A stretch of DNA of 64,000 nucleotides, from positions 124,001-188,000 of the forward strand of contig CAXKVV010000040.1 in the NCBI GenBank assembly GCA_964058805.1, read 5' to 3'. How positions within the stretch are numbered: position 1 is the first letter of the stretch; the number at the start of each line of letters is the position of its first letter. The position numbers were made by a program, and so were the translations under genes. Origin of the DNA: Schoenoplectus triqueter. Lineage: Eukaryota > Streptophyta > Magnoliopsida > Poales > Cyperaceae. The notes under the pieces are model-generated. The model saw nothing but the letters and a program-made list of their open reading frames with translations, was not told where the DNA came from and did not search any database. This document shows positions 1 through 12,420 of this stretch, in pieces.

Positions 1-1803
1 CTATCTTGAGATGACCCGATCTGACGGCTATCAATTATTGGTGAGATCTCTCTCCTTCTCAGCGAATTTCTTCTAATTTCGTTTGTACTTGTACATTTGT
101 GTTTTTGCTTATTTTGAACAATAATACAGGGTGAAGAATCTGATGCACTTAGCAAGATAGAGAAGCAAGAATATCTTGCGATGGCAGATTTCCTATCAAC
201 TTATGGCCTCAACTCTTTAATCATGAACATGCGTAATGCTGCTTCTCAGGTTCTGAAAATGTATGCTCTCTCTTTCTTTCTCTCTCTCTCTCTCTCTATC
301 TATCTCGAGCTTTAAACCCTAAAGTCCTTTTTAATTGTGTAACTTTACCTAAATGGTTTTGCTAGTTTTGGTTGTATGCCTGTATCTGATGGAACATTGA
401 AGTTCATTCATTTGCAAATAGCACCAGAATTTTTGTCAATACTTAGTGGCATATAGCACACAATGATGAATTAGAAGCAACAATTGTTGCAAATATACCT
501 CAAAAGAAAATAATGTTACAAGTAGAACTCACATCTGTTGTGGCATGCAGGCAATCCAATTAAAATTGTTGGATTGAATCTAATCAGATAGTTTATATTA
601 GCAGTCTAATCAAATTGAACTGCTTGATAAAATAATGGAATAGCCATGCCATAACTATAAAAAGCAATTGTGCTGTCTTGAAAATAACTATCTTTTTTTT
701 TAAGAAAGCCCATAAGCATCAAATGTTAACTGTGTCAAGAATAAATTCTGCAAATAATAACAATTTTGCCCCTCAAATTGAGCTAAAATCATTTTATGCA
801 TATTGGCAGGTAATGTTATTACCAAAGTACTGAAGATTTGTAAATTCTTTAATGCAAGTATAGTAAAATTGTCATGGTTTTTTAAAATGCATTACAATGC
901 AGAATAGACATTCAAAAGGGCACTAGTTTTTAAACTTAATGAGCTAAATATAATAGCCAACAAAAATTTCAGGAAGCAGCTAAACAGTAAGTTCAGCATG
1001 GAAACACTTCAAGAAACAATGATGGAAATACTGGACTTGTTCATGGGTGTTGGATCGGATCTGGTTGTGTTCAATTGGGTTGACTATATCTTGCCAGAAA
1101 CTGCAGCCCAGTATAGGGAGATGTCAGCTAGCGCTGATGACTCTTCAACTCTTCTCATGGACTTCACCAAGCTTGAACAGCTAATTTCTGAGACACGTGA
1201 AGTTCTTTCAAGGTTTTCTTCATCTCGTTAATTGTTACAAGTGATTTGTTTGTTCTCTTTTTTTGAGTAAAATGAGCGAGGGGTGTAGAAATGATATTCC
1301 TTTCTTTTTAATAAGAATACCTAAGATATTTGGTATTCTTGTAGTACAACTGTACAAAGTCGCCTTTTATTTTCACGCATCTCCCTGACAAGTATAATTA
1401 GAGCACTATACCGACTTTATGATATACAAAAGCATGCAGAACAATAATAGGTGAACAATAATTGGAGAAACATGTTTTTACTGTAGTACAAATTTTGCAA
1501 ACCACACTAGAGATTAATCCTTCATAATTTCATACTCATCACCATTATTACACTTGCAGCTCGGATTTTAAGACGGTTGTGGAGATTTCCCTTAGAAAAG
1601 GGGTCGACTTATTGGTAGAAGAAATGAAGGGCACCCAAGTCAATGAGGCAATTCCATTGGCCAAGCTGTTGCCACGTGTTGCCCAGCTAAGCACACCACT
1701 TCTAGAAGAACCTAATAATAACAAGTTCATTCAATTGCTAAGAAATGCACCTGAAGTGCAGCTTTTCTACACTTTTCTTTATGCAGATATTCCTCGTGAA
1801 TAA
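1..1803 (+). CDS. PEX3: Peroxisome biogenesis protein 3 (PEX3), 3' part
   Basis: Four exons can be read: 1-40 (first full codon at 2), 130-260, 973-1212 and 1560-1803. All have GT-AG borders and the frame is continuous, giving the C-terminal 217 residues and a TAA stop. PEX3 is the peroxisomal membrane anchor that receives PEX19 with its membrane-protein cargo. Plant PEX3 has about 365 residues, so the N-terminal membrane anchor lies left of the window. Seen: GVGSDLVVFNWVDYILPE in exon 3 and, in exon 4, LLPRVAQLSTPLLEEP followed by IQLLRNAPEVQLFYTFLYA, which match the conserved PEX3 C-terminus. Intron 2 has a CT-repeat near 270-300. No frame damage is visible, so the gene looks functional. 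The alternative of an unrelated helical protein is unlikely given this tail. Confidence 0.9.
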
Positions 1804-3378
1804 ATATAAGTAAGAATTTCAGTTTGTGGTGTGTGTGTATGTGTGAGTGGATTTGTCAATTTTGTGGGAAATTTTACTTGTATACAGAAAGAAGTGATTA
1901 ACTTATGTCAGTTTTAAGATAAAATTAAAACCCTTGTAAAACAGCAGCTTGATGGTTTCGTTTGGAATGCGTCAATAGATATTATTCAATCTGGGGGATA
2001 TTTGGGAAAGTAATACTTCGTGTTTTTGAGAAGGCCTTTCGTGATGTTTTTTTTTTTTTGTGTTGTATGCTTTTGTGCTTTGAGAGAGGGAAGTGTGACA
2101 AATGCTGGGCGAGGTGAGACGGAGTTAATTGAATTTGACAATTTGTTCATAGATTAGCTTGTTAATTAATTGACTTGTTTCTTTTGAGCCATGCTACATT
2201 GTTAAGAAAAAAAAAGGAACTTTGAGATCCTTCCGATCTAGTAACAATGCTCTCCATATATCTATTGAACTGGAATCCTGAACACTGTTGTTAGGATTCT
2301 AGGACTACTGATTTACAATGTCTCAGTTTGTATTGTGACTTTGTGAGTGACATTATAATTATAAGCATGCCTACCATAAAGAATCACCAATGGAAATCAT
2401 GTACTGCATGCTGGCAATCTAGAGCAGTAAGTTCTGGGGGCTTATAACTCCCTCTTTGTTATTCTTCGTCATTCTCCTCTCATCCTCTCTTTGGGGCGAA
2501 ATCCATATCCTTTCAACAGTTTACCAGGTCACATGTACCAGTTAACTTAGTGTCAATACTTCATGTAGCTGGTTGTTTCATGGCCACTTCTCTCACTCTC
2601 AGTCTCTCAGGTAACCATGTTAGACTTTGTGCAACTAGCCCCTCACTGCAGTGATCATTAAGAAGTGCTGATGATAGTTTCAGCCGCATAATCACAATGC
2701 AGATCATCTAAGGATTTGTGCATTAGTTCCTACAGCAGCAGGTCAGCTTCATTCAAAAGTGTACAGAGTCATCATTCTATACCACTCTAGTGGCTGTTTA
2801 TCATTTTCTTCTTGATCTTCTGTTTCTTCTCTTCTTTCTTCCTTCTATGGTGTTTGTATTGCTTTTGTTTCTTTTCCCTCTTTCTTCTCTTGTATATGTT
2901 TGCTTTTACATAATTCCACAGTTGGCATTTGCCTATTACAATATTACATAATTCCTTGAAAAATATAAGATAATCATTAGCATATATTGCTAATGTTATT
3001 CAGATTCCCAGAAAAAGCTTATCATATATGATGTACTTCTTTTTTAGGTCAATCATATATGAAATATCATTCAAGTCAGTCAAAAAAAAAGTTAAAAATT
3101 GTTGCATACAATTACTCAGAAAAGAAAACATAAACTAGAGCAGTTGCTGACAGCATCAACCAAAAGACAGAGCAATAAGCTAAATTTATCATAACTTGCT
3201 ACTACAACAACAAAAGCCTTTAGCCCCAAATAGGATAATGTTTTGTTGTTAATCATAACTTACTACAAGCTAAAAATTATCTTTTGTTGTGTACATGATC
3301 AAATTGATATGCATTCTGAGACTTCATCATATTGGATAAATTTTCAAGAAAACTACATACTAATACTAAAAGCAAACT
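1804..3378. other. Intergenic, between convergent PEX3 and MED9
   Basis: Downstream sequence of both genes, AT-rich with pyrimidine tracts around 2820-2890. No convincing coding sequence is seen. The only recognisable element is a short retroposon tail at 3200-3236, listed separately. Confidence 0.6.
3200..3236 (-). repeat. RTE/Au-SINE-type 3' tail fragment
   Basis: On the minus strand the sequence reads CCTATTTGGGGCTAAAGG followed by CTTTTGTTGTTGTAG. This is the 3'-end signature shared by plant RTE LINEs and Au-type SINEs (TTGGGACTAAAGGCTTTGT plus a TTG tail). The body of the element is not recognisable, so this is a truncated insertion. Related tails occur at 6006-6049 and 61963-62029. Confidence 0.6.
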
Positions 3379-4972
3379 TCATATACTACTAGAATTGATG
3401 ACCTCTTCGATGCTGTTTCTGTACTTGTTTGTGAGATCTCTGCAATGAGTAAGACTTTATTATCATTGAAAGAAAATAATATAGATTCTTTGGTTAAAAG
3501 TTATCAATTAGATTAAAATACAAACCTTCTTTGGTTCAGTTGTTGCATGGTTTCCTCAAGTACTCTCTTTTGTCCTTCAACAGTCTACAAATGTTTCAAT
3601 GCCAGATGCATGTGGATCAATTATTATCTAAATTCATAGGAAAAACTTGTAATATTCTTTGGAAAGAGAAAAACCATAGTATGATTTTGCTTGCATAAAC
3701 AGAAGTATATACAACAAATAATAAAAAAAGACTTGCGATATAAATTTAAAGCCTATGTCCTTCTTATTACAAACGGGGGATTTCTCTTTACTCTTTAGCC
3801 ATGTAAATTGAAAGAAAAGAAATAAAGACAGGGAAAACCCGTAACTTACCATGGACTTAGAGCTGATAGTACCAGATATGGAGTTCAGCAACTGTTGGCT
3901 TCTTGAAAATTGACTTGTTAGTTCCTCAACCTAAGTTAGAAGTTAAGTTTCTAATTAGGATGTTAATATACATCAAAGTAAAAGGAAAAGGCCATAATTG
4001 AAGGTTAATGGAAACACTCATGTAATTTTGAGAAAGGAGAAGTTCATTCAAAATAGAAGATTCACTGAAAATTTCTAACTTGTTGGATCACTAATTCACT
4101 CATCACTATATCTAAAACAACTAAGTTAAAAAATCATGTTGATATGGCCCAACTTAGCCAATGCATCAGTTCAGCTATCATACTTGCACTAGCACCTAAT
4201 GACTGTTATGCTGTCAGATATTAGATCTAAAAAGAAGGTGATCCAACTTAGCCAATTGCAAATAAACAAAATATAAGTGCTTAACAGTACACAGGGTCTA
4301 TTGACAAAGAAAGAGGGCTAAAATTTAATAATAAATTATGATACAGTTTAGGAGAAACAAACCAATGCATCGAAGTGTTGATCCCTTGATCCTGCTTCTA
4401 TCCCATTTGCTAGTTTTTCCACTAGCTTCAAATCACAATTGAAACAATAATAATAATAAGAAGAAGAAAATGCACAATACTTATTGCATAGTGCATACCA
4501 GTCACAATGACTCTGGTATGTGCACAGCAGTACAGAACCTGTACCAGTTTTCATCCTTATGTGTTAGGTGTTATATGGACTAATTTAGGTTAGAATATCC
4601 ATCCACGGAAAATATTTTCACCTACTAAAAGTATTCAGTTGTGTGACCTACAGTTGCAGTATGGTCCCTCTTAATCTGTACTTGGAAAATACAAATTTTA
4701 GACAAGTCCGAGGGCATAAATGTCAGTATTCCAAAGAATGAGAAAGTAATGAAGAAAGACGGTTGATTAGAGGAAAATACAGGTAGGAGGTGGAAGTGCG
4801 AGGCGAGGGAGGCATGCTGAGGGTGGGGTTGGTGCTGCTGCTGCTGCTGTTGCGGCAACTGAGTTTGCTGTAAATGGGATTGCTGGAAGTGCTGTTGCTG
4901 GAACTCATGCCCGGCGGAGTTCCCCGGAGTAGGGACCACCGTCCACTTCCCGCCTCCGTACTGCTGTTCCAT
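3379..4972 (-). CDS. MED9: Mediator complex subunit 9 (MED9)
   Basis: Five exons on the minus strand: 4781-4972, 4363-4425, 3850-3930, 3526-3584 and 3379-3439. All splice in frame to a 151-residue protein ending in TGA. MED9 is a small middle-module subunit of the Mediator complex, which bridges transcription factors and RNA polymerase II. Seen: start MEQQYGGGKWTVVP, a Gln/His-rich stretch at residues about 25-55, then SLASHFHLLP-LVEKLANGIE, and a C-terminal helical part with QQLLNSISGTISSKSM, TVEGQKRVLEET and YRNSIEEVI. The order and motifs match plant MED9. The Gln tract is shorter than remembered for Arabidopsis. Reading through the first donor gives a longer ORF that departs from the family, so the spliced form is preferred. 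A GA-repeat lies just upstream at about 5000-5020. Confidence 0.9.
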
Positions 4973-5480
4973 TTAACGCGATTGTGGTGACTGGAGAGAG
5001 CGAAAGAGAGAGAGAGAGATGCGCTAAATCTTCAACGGGGAAGAGCCCGATGTACCGAGAATTTAATTAGGGAAACAGACGAGGGACGATCCTCCAAAAT
5101 TAGCGACAATCGTAGGCTTTTCTGTCGGAGAGAATTTATATTTTTGGTCCCTAAAATTTTATATATAAAACAATCAAATGAGTTTTTTAAATTCATTAAT
5201 TATTTCGAATAAAACATTCTCATTGATCAAATTATCTTCTTTTTTTAAAGTTTAAGACCAAATTATTTTTTACATCAAAAATTCAAAGACTTATTTATTA
5301 TGTCTTAAAGTTAAGAGACTAATTTTATTTTTCTAAATAAGTTTAAAGAAAAAACTTAGTTTTATTTTTCTAAAGTTCAAAGATCAGCTTAATATTTAAA
5401 AAAAAATCAACACAAAACGTGAATTCTCTCTTTTTTTATACGCGATATTTCAATCCTTTTTACCCTATTCAAGAGAAATT
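4973..5480. other. MED9 upstream region and AT-rich spacer
   Basis: Holds the GA-rich 5' leader and presumed promoter of MED9 (about 4980-5110), then AT-rich sequence with repeated 'ttggtccctaa' and 'aagtttaaagactaa'-like phrases typical of decayed transposons. No gene is seen. Confidence 0.5.
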
Positions 5481-6049
5481 AGTCCAACATCGTTTGCGAT
5501 GGTTTGATCATATTTAACGAAGGTCTCCTGAAGCACCAATACGCAAAGTCGTCCTAAAAACACAAAGAAAGGAAAAGATCGACCGAGATTGACATAGGAA
5601 GAAGCAATAAAAAGATATTTGAAGGAATGAAATATATTCAAAGAGCTTGTTTTGGATAAAAGTACTTGGAAGATGACGATTCATATATCTGAATTATGAT
5701 TTAGGAGTTAGAGTCTAGTAGTATAGTTATAGACTTCATATTCTTAAATTTTTAGAATTTTAGCGTTTAAAATTTAGGATTTAGAAATAATTTTTATAAT
5801 AAAGATTTATTATTATATTATTATTATTAGCATATTATCAGCATCATTATTATCATATTGTCATCACCATTATCATTATCATTTTTATTTATTTTTTATT
5901 ACTATTATTTTTTTTCTTTTTTTTTCTTTTTTCTTTTTCATCATACTCATTATTATCATTGATATTTGAGATATTTGATCTTATGTTTTTCAATGGGTTT
6001 CATTTCTAGCCTACCCCAATTTATTTGGGATTAAAGGCTTTGTTGTTGA
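5481..6049 (+). mobile_element. Decayed RTE-type LINE, 3' end
   Basis: Plus-strand reading at 5481-5680, with frameshifts and stops, gives LRWFDHI, RRSPEAPIRKVVLK, then pieces like DRPRLT-EEAIKRYLKE and LDKSTWKMTIHI. This resembles the C-terminal end of plant RTE-clade LINE reverse transcriptases (LRWFGHVQRRP, APVR, GRPRLTWEE). The sequence ends at 6006-6049 with CTAGCCTACCCCAATTTATT and TGGGATTAAAGGCTTTGTTG, the typical RTE/Au 3' end with a TTG tail. An ATT/TTC-rich stretch at 5800-5960 separates the two parts. No intact ORF remains. Confidence 0.7.
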
Positions 6050-6463
6050 AGTATTTCAATCCTTTTTAGAAACTAAAAGGGACCCATTTGTTGTGATAAT
6101 TATATTATAACTAAATTATACATGTCAATAAGACATAATTTATATTTAAATTAAATAAGGACCCTTAAATTTTTAAATAAAAATCAATCAAACCTTAAAA
6201 TAAAGGTACAATTTATAAAATATAGCAAATTTTGTTACAGATTTCTAGTGGGCCGTTTCTTTTTTATAGGAAAGTTAAAACAATTGTGGTTAATTTACTC
6301 TATAGACAACAACTATTTTTTAAATGTTCTTTATTAATGCATGATAAATATGAATTAATTAAAGAGAAGATATAAATATGCACTAGTTCATCTTCAGGTG
6401 CAATAAAATGAACGAATTCAATTCCTACGTACTTTATAATCTAATATATTTTTTTGTATATTA
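6050..6463. other. AT-rich spacer
   Basis: AT-rich sequence between the LINE tail and the MITE. No coding sequence or structured repeat recognised. Confidence 0.5.
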
Positions 6464-6870
6464 AAATGCATTATGGTGCTTTACAAAGTAAAAAAATATT
6501 TTTATTTTGACATGACATTTCATATTTCAACGACTCAAACAGTCAATCTAAATTACTAAATAATTTATTATGTCAAAATATTATGGAATATTAAATTTCA
6601 TGAATTTTTTAGCTTTCTAACTATTTTTTAAATTATTTTTATAAAAAGTCTTGTTTAACATAAGAAAATAATCTATTCTAAGACTATTTTTAAAAATAAT
6701 TTAAAAAATAATTAGAAAACTCAAAAAATTATAAAATTTAATATCTCATAAGATTTTTAACATAAAAAAATATTGAGAAACTTTAATTGACCATTTGAAC
6801 TGTCGGAATATAAAATTTTATGTCAAAATAAAAATAATTGTTTACTTTGCAAAGCATCATAAATAATCTC
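6464..6870. mobile_element. Foldback MITE, family A
   Basis: A long imperfect inverted repeat. The left arm begins around AATGCATTATGGTGCTTTAC and AAAGTAAAAAAATATTTTTA. The right arm ends with ATTGTTTACTTTGC AAAGCATCATAAAT. Arms run for most of about 400 bp, including AACGACTCAAACAGTCAAT near the left and ATTGACCATTTGAACTGTCG near the right. It shares the ATGGTGCTT(T/C)..CAAAG/CGAAGC end design and a downstream TTCAAAC-type motif with the better preserved element at 43392-43794. No coding capacity. Confidence 0.7.
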
Positions 6871-7941
6871 TTTATATATTTGCGTTTATGGTGCCAATAA
6901 AATATCCATAAATAATTAGAATCAAAATCATTCTTTTCTCCTCACTCCTCGTCATCTAGGTTTATGATCTCAAAAAAATATCGTCGTTATTTTCTAAAAA
7001 TGGAAATCTTATATATATAAGAGAGCTTAGTTTGGACGCTATATATAGCAATATTTAATCGATGTTACGGATTTATATTATTTTAAGTTTAAATAGTCAC
7101 TCTGAATTATTTAACATAATCTTCATATATAAATTTTGCTGCAGACCCAACTTTTAGATTCCTTTTACTACATTTTTGTTTAATTATAAAATCACTTGAT
7201 TTTTAGACATTACAAACCATTCAAAAATGAGCTTTTTAGATATTTAAAATAATAATAATAAATCTTACAAAAATATATAATCTGGCCTGCAACAAAATCT
7301 ATATACAGATATCATATGATCATATATTTTTTGTGATTTACTGTATTTCTTAAAGAATTTATTTAAAAATATTCCCAGAAAAATTTTAGCATCTTCCAGA
7401 CATTTCGCTTTTTTTTTTCAAGCCCTGTGTTTTGACATTATGTTCCATGGCAATTTTGTATTTTTGTGATTTTTAAGTATAATGGAATTCTATTTGAAAA
7501 AAAAAAGTATAATGGAATTTTATTACCACCCTGACGATGAACTGATATATATGGTAAGAGAATTTCTGATATTCCATGTAACCGTCGAAGCCCAAATGCC
7601 TAAAGTATAAATGGATAGAGTGGAGTGTGTGTATTTTTTTATTTTTTATTTTTTGGAGGGAGGAGGAAGATCTGCAAAATTTGTCCGATGGCTTGCTAAT
7701 TTTCAATATGCTTTCTTCATTTAAGCAGTTGTTTGGTTTCCGAGTTACCAATAAAATCACATTTGCATAGGCTTCTGATAATTATGTTGTATTGAGCTGA
7801 ATGTGGCCATCTTTCCTTCATGCCTCCTGCGTGTTTGTGGACCGAGTATCCATCTCTTTTAATATCCGAGTGTATGACAAACACATAATAATAAGAAACA
7901 CATACAATAAAAAGAGGTGCCCAGAGCCACAGACCAAAAAT
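6871..7941. other. AT-rich spacer
   Basis: No gene supported. AT-rich with several short poly-A/poly-T runs. Open frames here are short and lack recognisable domains. Confidence 0.5.
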
Positions 7942-8052
7942 AAAAATAATTAATAAATATTTAATTATTTTACACGGGTCGGATCGGGTTCGGATCAAAA
8001 ATAATAATAAAATAATATGACCCGACCCGAACCCGACCAATTGAAACCCCTA
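7942..8052. mobile_element. Truncated hAT-type MITE, copy of the 47.1-kb element
   Basis: The first 48 bp, up to the ACACGGGTCGGATCGGGT core, are identical to a stretch inside the element at 47065-47418. Its right end CCAATTGAAACCCCTA is a variant of that element's CCATTGACACCCGTA end. The left half is missing. Confidence 0.6.
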
Positions 8053-8067
8053 GGTGGCAGTAGTGCG

Positions 8068-8632
8068 GTTCTCCCCCAGAATTTTTTAGTAAATAAAAAA
8101 AATAGTCCATTTTTGAATAATTATTTGTTTTTTAGACGCACAAGCTCAGATTCAAGTGAAAGTTTCGGATCTGGAGTATTGTCTCAGGACCAGTTTTTTT
8201 TTTTGTCTTAATTGTAATTTAGCAGAGGTGATTGTAATTGAGTGCGGCGTGCACACCAGCAGAGATCTCCATGGATTTTATTATTCTTTTTTGTTGTTTT
8301 TAGGTTTTGTAGATTGGTATACCAAAGTTTATTATTTGTAAGAGATGTTTAAGCCAAGGGAAATATATGGACGCGAATTAGTTGCTTTTAATATTTGTAA
8401 GAGTTGTTTAATCCATAGAGTTCTCAACTGGTGCATACGTCGCACTCAATTACAACCATCCCTGCTCAACTTACATTAAATAATTACAATTGCCCTTCTT
8501 AATTACAATTAAAATAAAATAAAATAAAATAAAATAATAAGACTTTGCCTAGTGCGTCTAAAAAACAAGTGATTGTCCCCAAATTCGGCTATTTATTTTT
8601 TTCATTTACTAAAAAAATGTTTTCCCCCTGCT
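8068..8632. mobile_element. Foldback element with long imperfect arms
   Basis: Paired blocks in inverted order: ATTTTTTAGTAAATAAAAAA (left) with CATTTACTAAAAAAATG (right); TTTGTTTTTTAGACGCAC with GTGCGTCTAAAAAACAAG; GTAATTGAGTGCGGCGTGCA with TGCATACGTCGCACTCAATT. A short (AAAAT)n run lies in the right arm near 8510-8535. A fragment of the outer arm (TTTTTTTAGTAAATGAAAAA) recurs at about 48771-48793. The size (~560 bp) and absence of coding sequence suggest a non-autonomous DNA transposon; the superfamily is not clear. Confidence 0.65.
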
Positions 8633-9408
8633 GTTGTTCTAATTTTTATATGCTAAGCTGTTACTTTATTATTATTATTTTCTCAATCCTTGCTTTTGCG
8701 CTTGACTTGGATTTCAGTTAATGGGAGATGTCATTTTAGGTGTCTAATTTTCCTGTCGGTTGAGCTACTATTTGAACTACAATTCTTTTGGTTTATTTTG
8801 CTCTGAGCCTCTGATGTCACGTTCGTTATTATTTTATTTGCCTCTTCTATTTGAAATAAAACGTTGCTGAATCGTTGCCTTTTGATTTCAATCTGTTTTG
8901 TAAATTGTAAAGTTCCACCTGTTGTGTGATTGTTCTCTCCTTGTTTTCTGAGTTCACTTTCTTTCCAGTTTCAAGCAATCGCCACTCGGTGCATTCCCAA
9001 AATAAAACATACATGAAAGGTGTCCATTACCTGCTATTTTTCTCCTTCTCACTTTTCTTGCGATATATTAAACGGCACAGAGGAATGCCTGCTTCCCAAT
9101 TGTTCCTTGCCAAAATCAGCTCGCATCATTATGCACTACATGGTAACTGATATTCTGATGAAGTTGAACCTGGTTGCAGTTGTTGCTGCCCTTAAAAGTG
9201 ATATGAGACACATCAGCACGTGCCGCGTCCTATTTCTATCTTACACTCTAGACATGTAAATCAGCTAGTCTGATTCCTGAAATGCATTTCTTGGAATGAA
9301 AGACAATATGCGACTTAAGTAGAGTATGGACTCCAATTCTCATAGTTTGTCAGAGGAAACATGACCGACCTTGATCATACAACAAAATTAAGAAAGAAAA
9401 TGCAAGAA
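8633..9408. other. Region downstream of the PP2C gene
   Basis: Presumed 3' flank of the minus-strand PP2C gene. Short open frames at 8926-9259 have no recognisable domain and are not supported as genes. Confidence 0.5.
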
Positions 9409-12400
9409 CTAGTGCTTAAATACAATAACAATAGCAGTGCAGTTATCTCTGCATCGTCTTTCTCGGACTGCTTCTCGGACAAGGCGCCGAACTGTTGTTG
9501 TGGCTGATGATGTTTCCTGACAAAAAAATGATTCTTTTTAATAATATTTAACTCGACAAATATGGATAAAAACTTATGGATCAATGGACATGTCTTGGTT
9601 GTCTTTACCTTCAACTGTTTCTGAACATACTCAACTGCGTCACTTGGTCCAAATACCTGGACAGTAAGGGAAAGTAAAGAGTTAAGTTTTAAATTAGGCT
9701 TTAATTTGATCCCCTATATAAGTAAAAAAAAACATTAAAAATAAAAATAAATTAATACCCCCCAGAAGCCATCACAACCAAGTATTACAAATTGGTCTCT
9801 CTCAGTAAGTTCAAAGCAGTGAATATCAGGAGTAGAAATAACTCCAACCTGCATAAGTTCGTCAAATTTGTTACAACACTCAAAAATAAACTTTAAGAAG
9901 TGAAATTTCATGGCGCAGTATGGAATTGGTATAAAAAAAGTTGGTTTCAGCATTTTCTTATTCTCATGGTTGTCAACCCTAATTAAACCAAATGTATAAA
10001 ACCCTGAAAAATAGTGACATACACAAAGAAAACGGCTGTACAAGACATCCAGATTGTTTATAATTGACTAGGTAAGAAATTTTGGGAAACAAAAATGGAA
10101 CTATAATGATAGAAAACCTTTTTAAATTGACGATCACCAAAAGCTCTAGAAACTTCTAGCCGTCCTTGTAGCCTTCCATTGGAGCCAACCGTACCTCCAG
10201 CCTTTATTTTTATCGTAATGCAATAAACAATATTTTAATTTTTGAGGCAAAGTAGAGGTAACGAGTCCTAAAACTACATTTGCTAGTTAATTTCGTTTTT
10301 TTTTTCAAATCAAGAGACCTTTTGAATGCGGGCACGTTCTTGGGGAAAGATAGCCTTATGTTCTCTTGTAAGAACAATAGATTTCAGTATGGTTTCTCCT
10401 TCAGAAGTAGTAGAAGAACGTGCCAATACTGCTTTTGCATCTCCAACATTTGCAACTATTGCCTGCAACGAATGGGATACCACACAGAAGTCAACAACTG
10501 AGATAAAAGAACAAAGATATGATATCTGGAGTGTGACCATCTCGGGGCAAGTTATAATGCCGTAATATTAAAGAAGTGTAATGAAATCAAGAATTAAACC
10601 TACAATAATTTTCAACACCTAAGGCAACTTCGTTATGGAAAATGTTTCAGGGAACTTTTAATTTAGAAGCAGGAGAAAGAGAGAAAGGGATAGAGGAAAA
10701 CTGACAGTTTGTCCCAAGACCCAGAGGCAAACAGCTGTTGCACCATCTTGCCAGTGTCCTGAAATTGACGCAATAAATTATTTTAAAATATAAAAAAAAA
10801 TTGTGGTCTCAAATTACAATTGCTATCTGTGTATGTAAGAATGAGAAGAAACATTATTAACCTTTTTCACTCTCTTTAAGTAAAGACTCATCAGTTCTCC
10901 TGAATCCTATGTGATAAGTTTACTTCAAATTGTTTATCAAGATGACTAAAAGGAAAATACAAACTAAAATTGCTTTTTTTCCTTTTTGTAAATGAAAATT
11001 CCCTGGGAGGGGGTTGGGATCTCTCTTCAATACCTTCAAGAATGGCCTTTTTTGCCACTTTTATGTCCATCTAAACAGTAACAAAAAAAAATTAGTCAAA
11101 TCATTATGAGACTTATGTTTTCATATGCACATTATTATTGCAGGTTTTACAGACTTTTACTATTAGAGTCTCTGATAGAAGTCACATATGTGAACTAAAA
11201 GATGTTCTCAAACATCTCTTTCCCACATAAGTGCAACAATTCCTTTTTGTCTTCAAGATTCAAACTTCTATTTTCTTCTCCTGTCATATTTTTTTTGTAG
11301 CAGCAGGTGAAAAGCCTACTATTTGATTTTATTAATTAGAAGTAGAAAGAGTTACAGAGATGGAAGAAGATACATAGGGAAGGAAAGCAATGAAGTCAAA
11401 AGTTACAGTTTGTATTTCTACCCTGATTGAACTACCCTAAGGTTCATATCAGTTCTGCTCCTACCTCCTGTTATAATTTAGGAATGGTCATAATGCAATG
11501 CTAATACCATATGTTGTGGACAAAGTGAAATGCTTCTAAGCTACAGGATTGTATATACAATTTTGGAAAGGAACATGGGCCAGCACTATATTGTGTCACA
11601 ACTGAATGTTATTTCCTAATATTTAATAACTTCTTTTAGAATTGCAAATGAAAAAGAAAAGCTAGTTCCTAAAGTATTACAACAGAGCAGTTTGGAGTTC
11701 TCCGTAAACCATTCACAATTTCACATGGCTATGTTATGTAAATTTGAGATCACATCTGATATTTAGGAAAGGAAACAAAAAATCAAAAATAAAGAAATGG
11801 GCAACAGACCAACTCACGTGGTAAGCCTGCTGCAAGTACATTGGCATGTAGGTTATTCAGTGCAAACTCTGCTGCCAAGCGGCCTCCATGTCCATCATAT
11901 ATGGCAAAATATGCACATCTCAAATACAAAAATTCGGAAGGAAAAAAGTCTTATTAGAATAATTACCAATTCGGGATTTATGTGTTCTGTAAATGAAACG
12001 AATAGAAAAATACCAAACTTGGTTTTAAGTTCCAATTTTATATTTCTATGGAGTGATTGACATGCAAATAAAAAATTGTTAGAAATTTACAAAATCATAA
12101 AGATCATAGAAATTGTACCTCAATTTTCCAGAACGTTCACAACTGGCATCAGGAAGCAAGACCCAAGCATCCTCCATGGTATGCCTACACCCTTTATCTT
12201 CAGCAGCATCCGCTTCAATGTGAGTGAGTTTCCTCGCATCCCCACCTAATGCATCTTCTGATTTGCTTGTAATTTGAGGTACTGAAGAACCACATTTGTG
12301 CAGATCAGAGCATTCGCCATCCTTTTTCTCTACTGCTTTATCCTTGTCATCATCGGATTTTGACCTCTTGAGAGAAGGATCTTCATGGATAGCTTCAGCT

Positions 12401-12420
12401 TGGCGCTTATGGGGAGTCAT
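9409..12420 (-). CDS. Protein phosphatase 2C (PP2C 8-like, At1g18030 type)
   Basis: Ten exons on the minus strand: 12119-12420, 11810-11918, 11034-11070, 10862-10906, 10706-10758, 10319-10462, 10118-10201, 9759-9848, 9609-9656 and 9409-9516. They splice in frame to 339 residues plus stop. PP2Cs are Mg/Mn-dependent Ser/Thr phosphatases. Seen in order: a charged N-terminal extension with a KRSKSDDDKDK patch (possible nuclear signal), AEDKGCRHTMEDAW (phosphate-binding Arg and first metal Asp), YFAIYDGHGGRLAAEF (metal Asp), WQDGATAVCLW, NVGDAKAVLARSS, LTREHKA, GRLEVSRAFGDRQFKK, VILGCDGFWGVFGPSDAV (metal Asp) and a C-terminal CRDNCTAIVIVFK (metal Asp). All catalytic residues are present and no frame damage is seen. 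The overall layout resembles Arabidopsis PP2C 8. A role in ABA signalling should not be assumed, as that is the property of clade A. Confidence 0.92.

Noticed and set aside
1548..1730. 60-residue minus-strand ORF
   Set aside because: Antisense to the last PEX3 exon.
4625..4972. 115-residue minus-strand ORF taken as a complete protein
   Set aside because: It is MED9 exon 1 read through its donor site at 4780. After HLLP the sequence leaves the MED9 family, and the spliced form continues with conserved residues.
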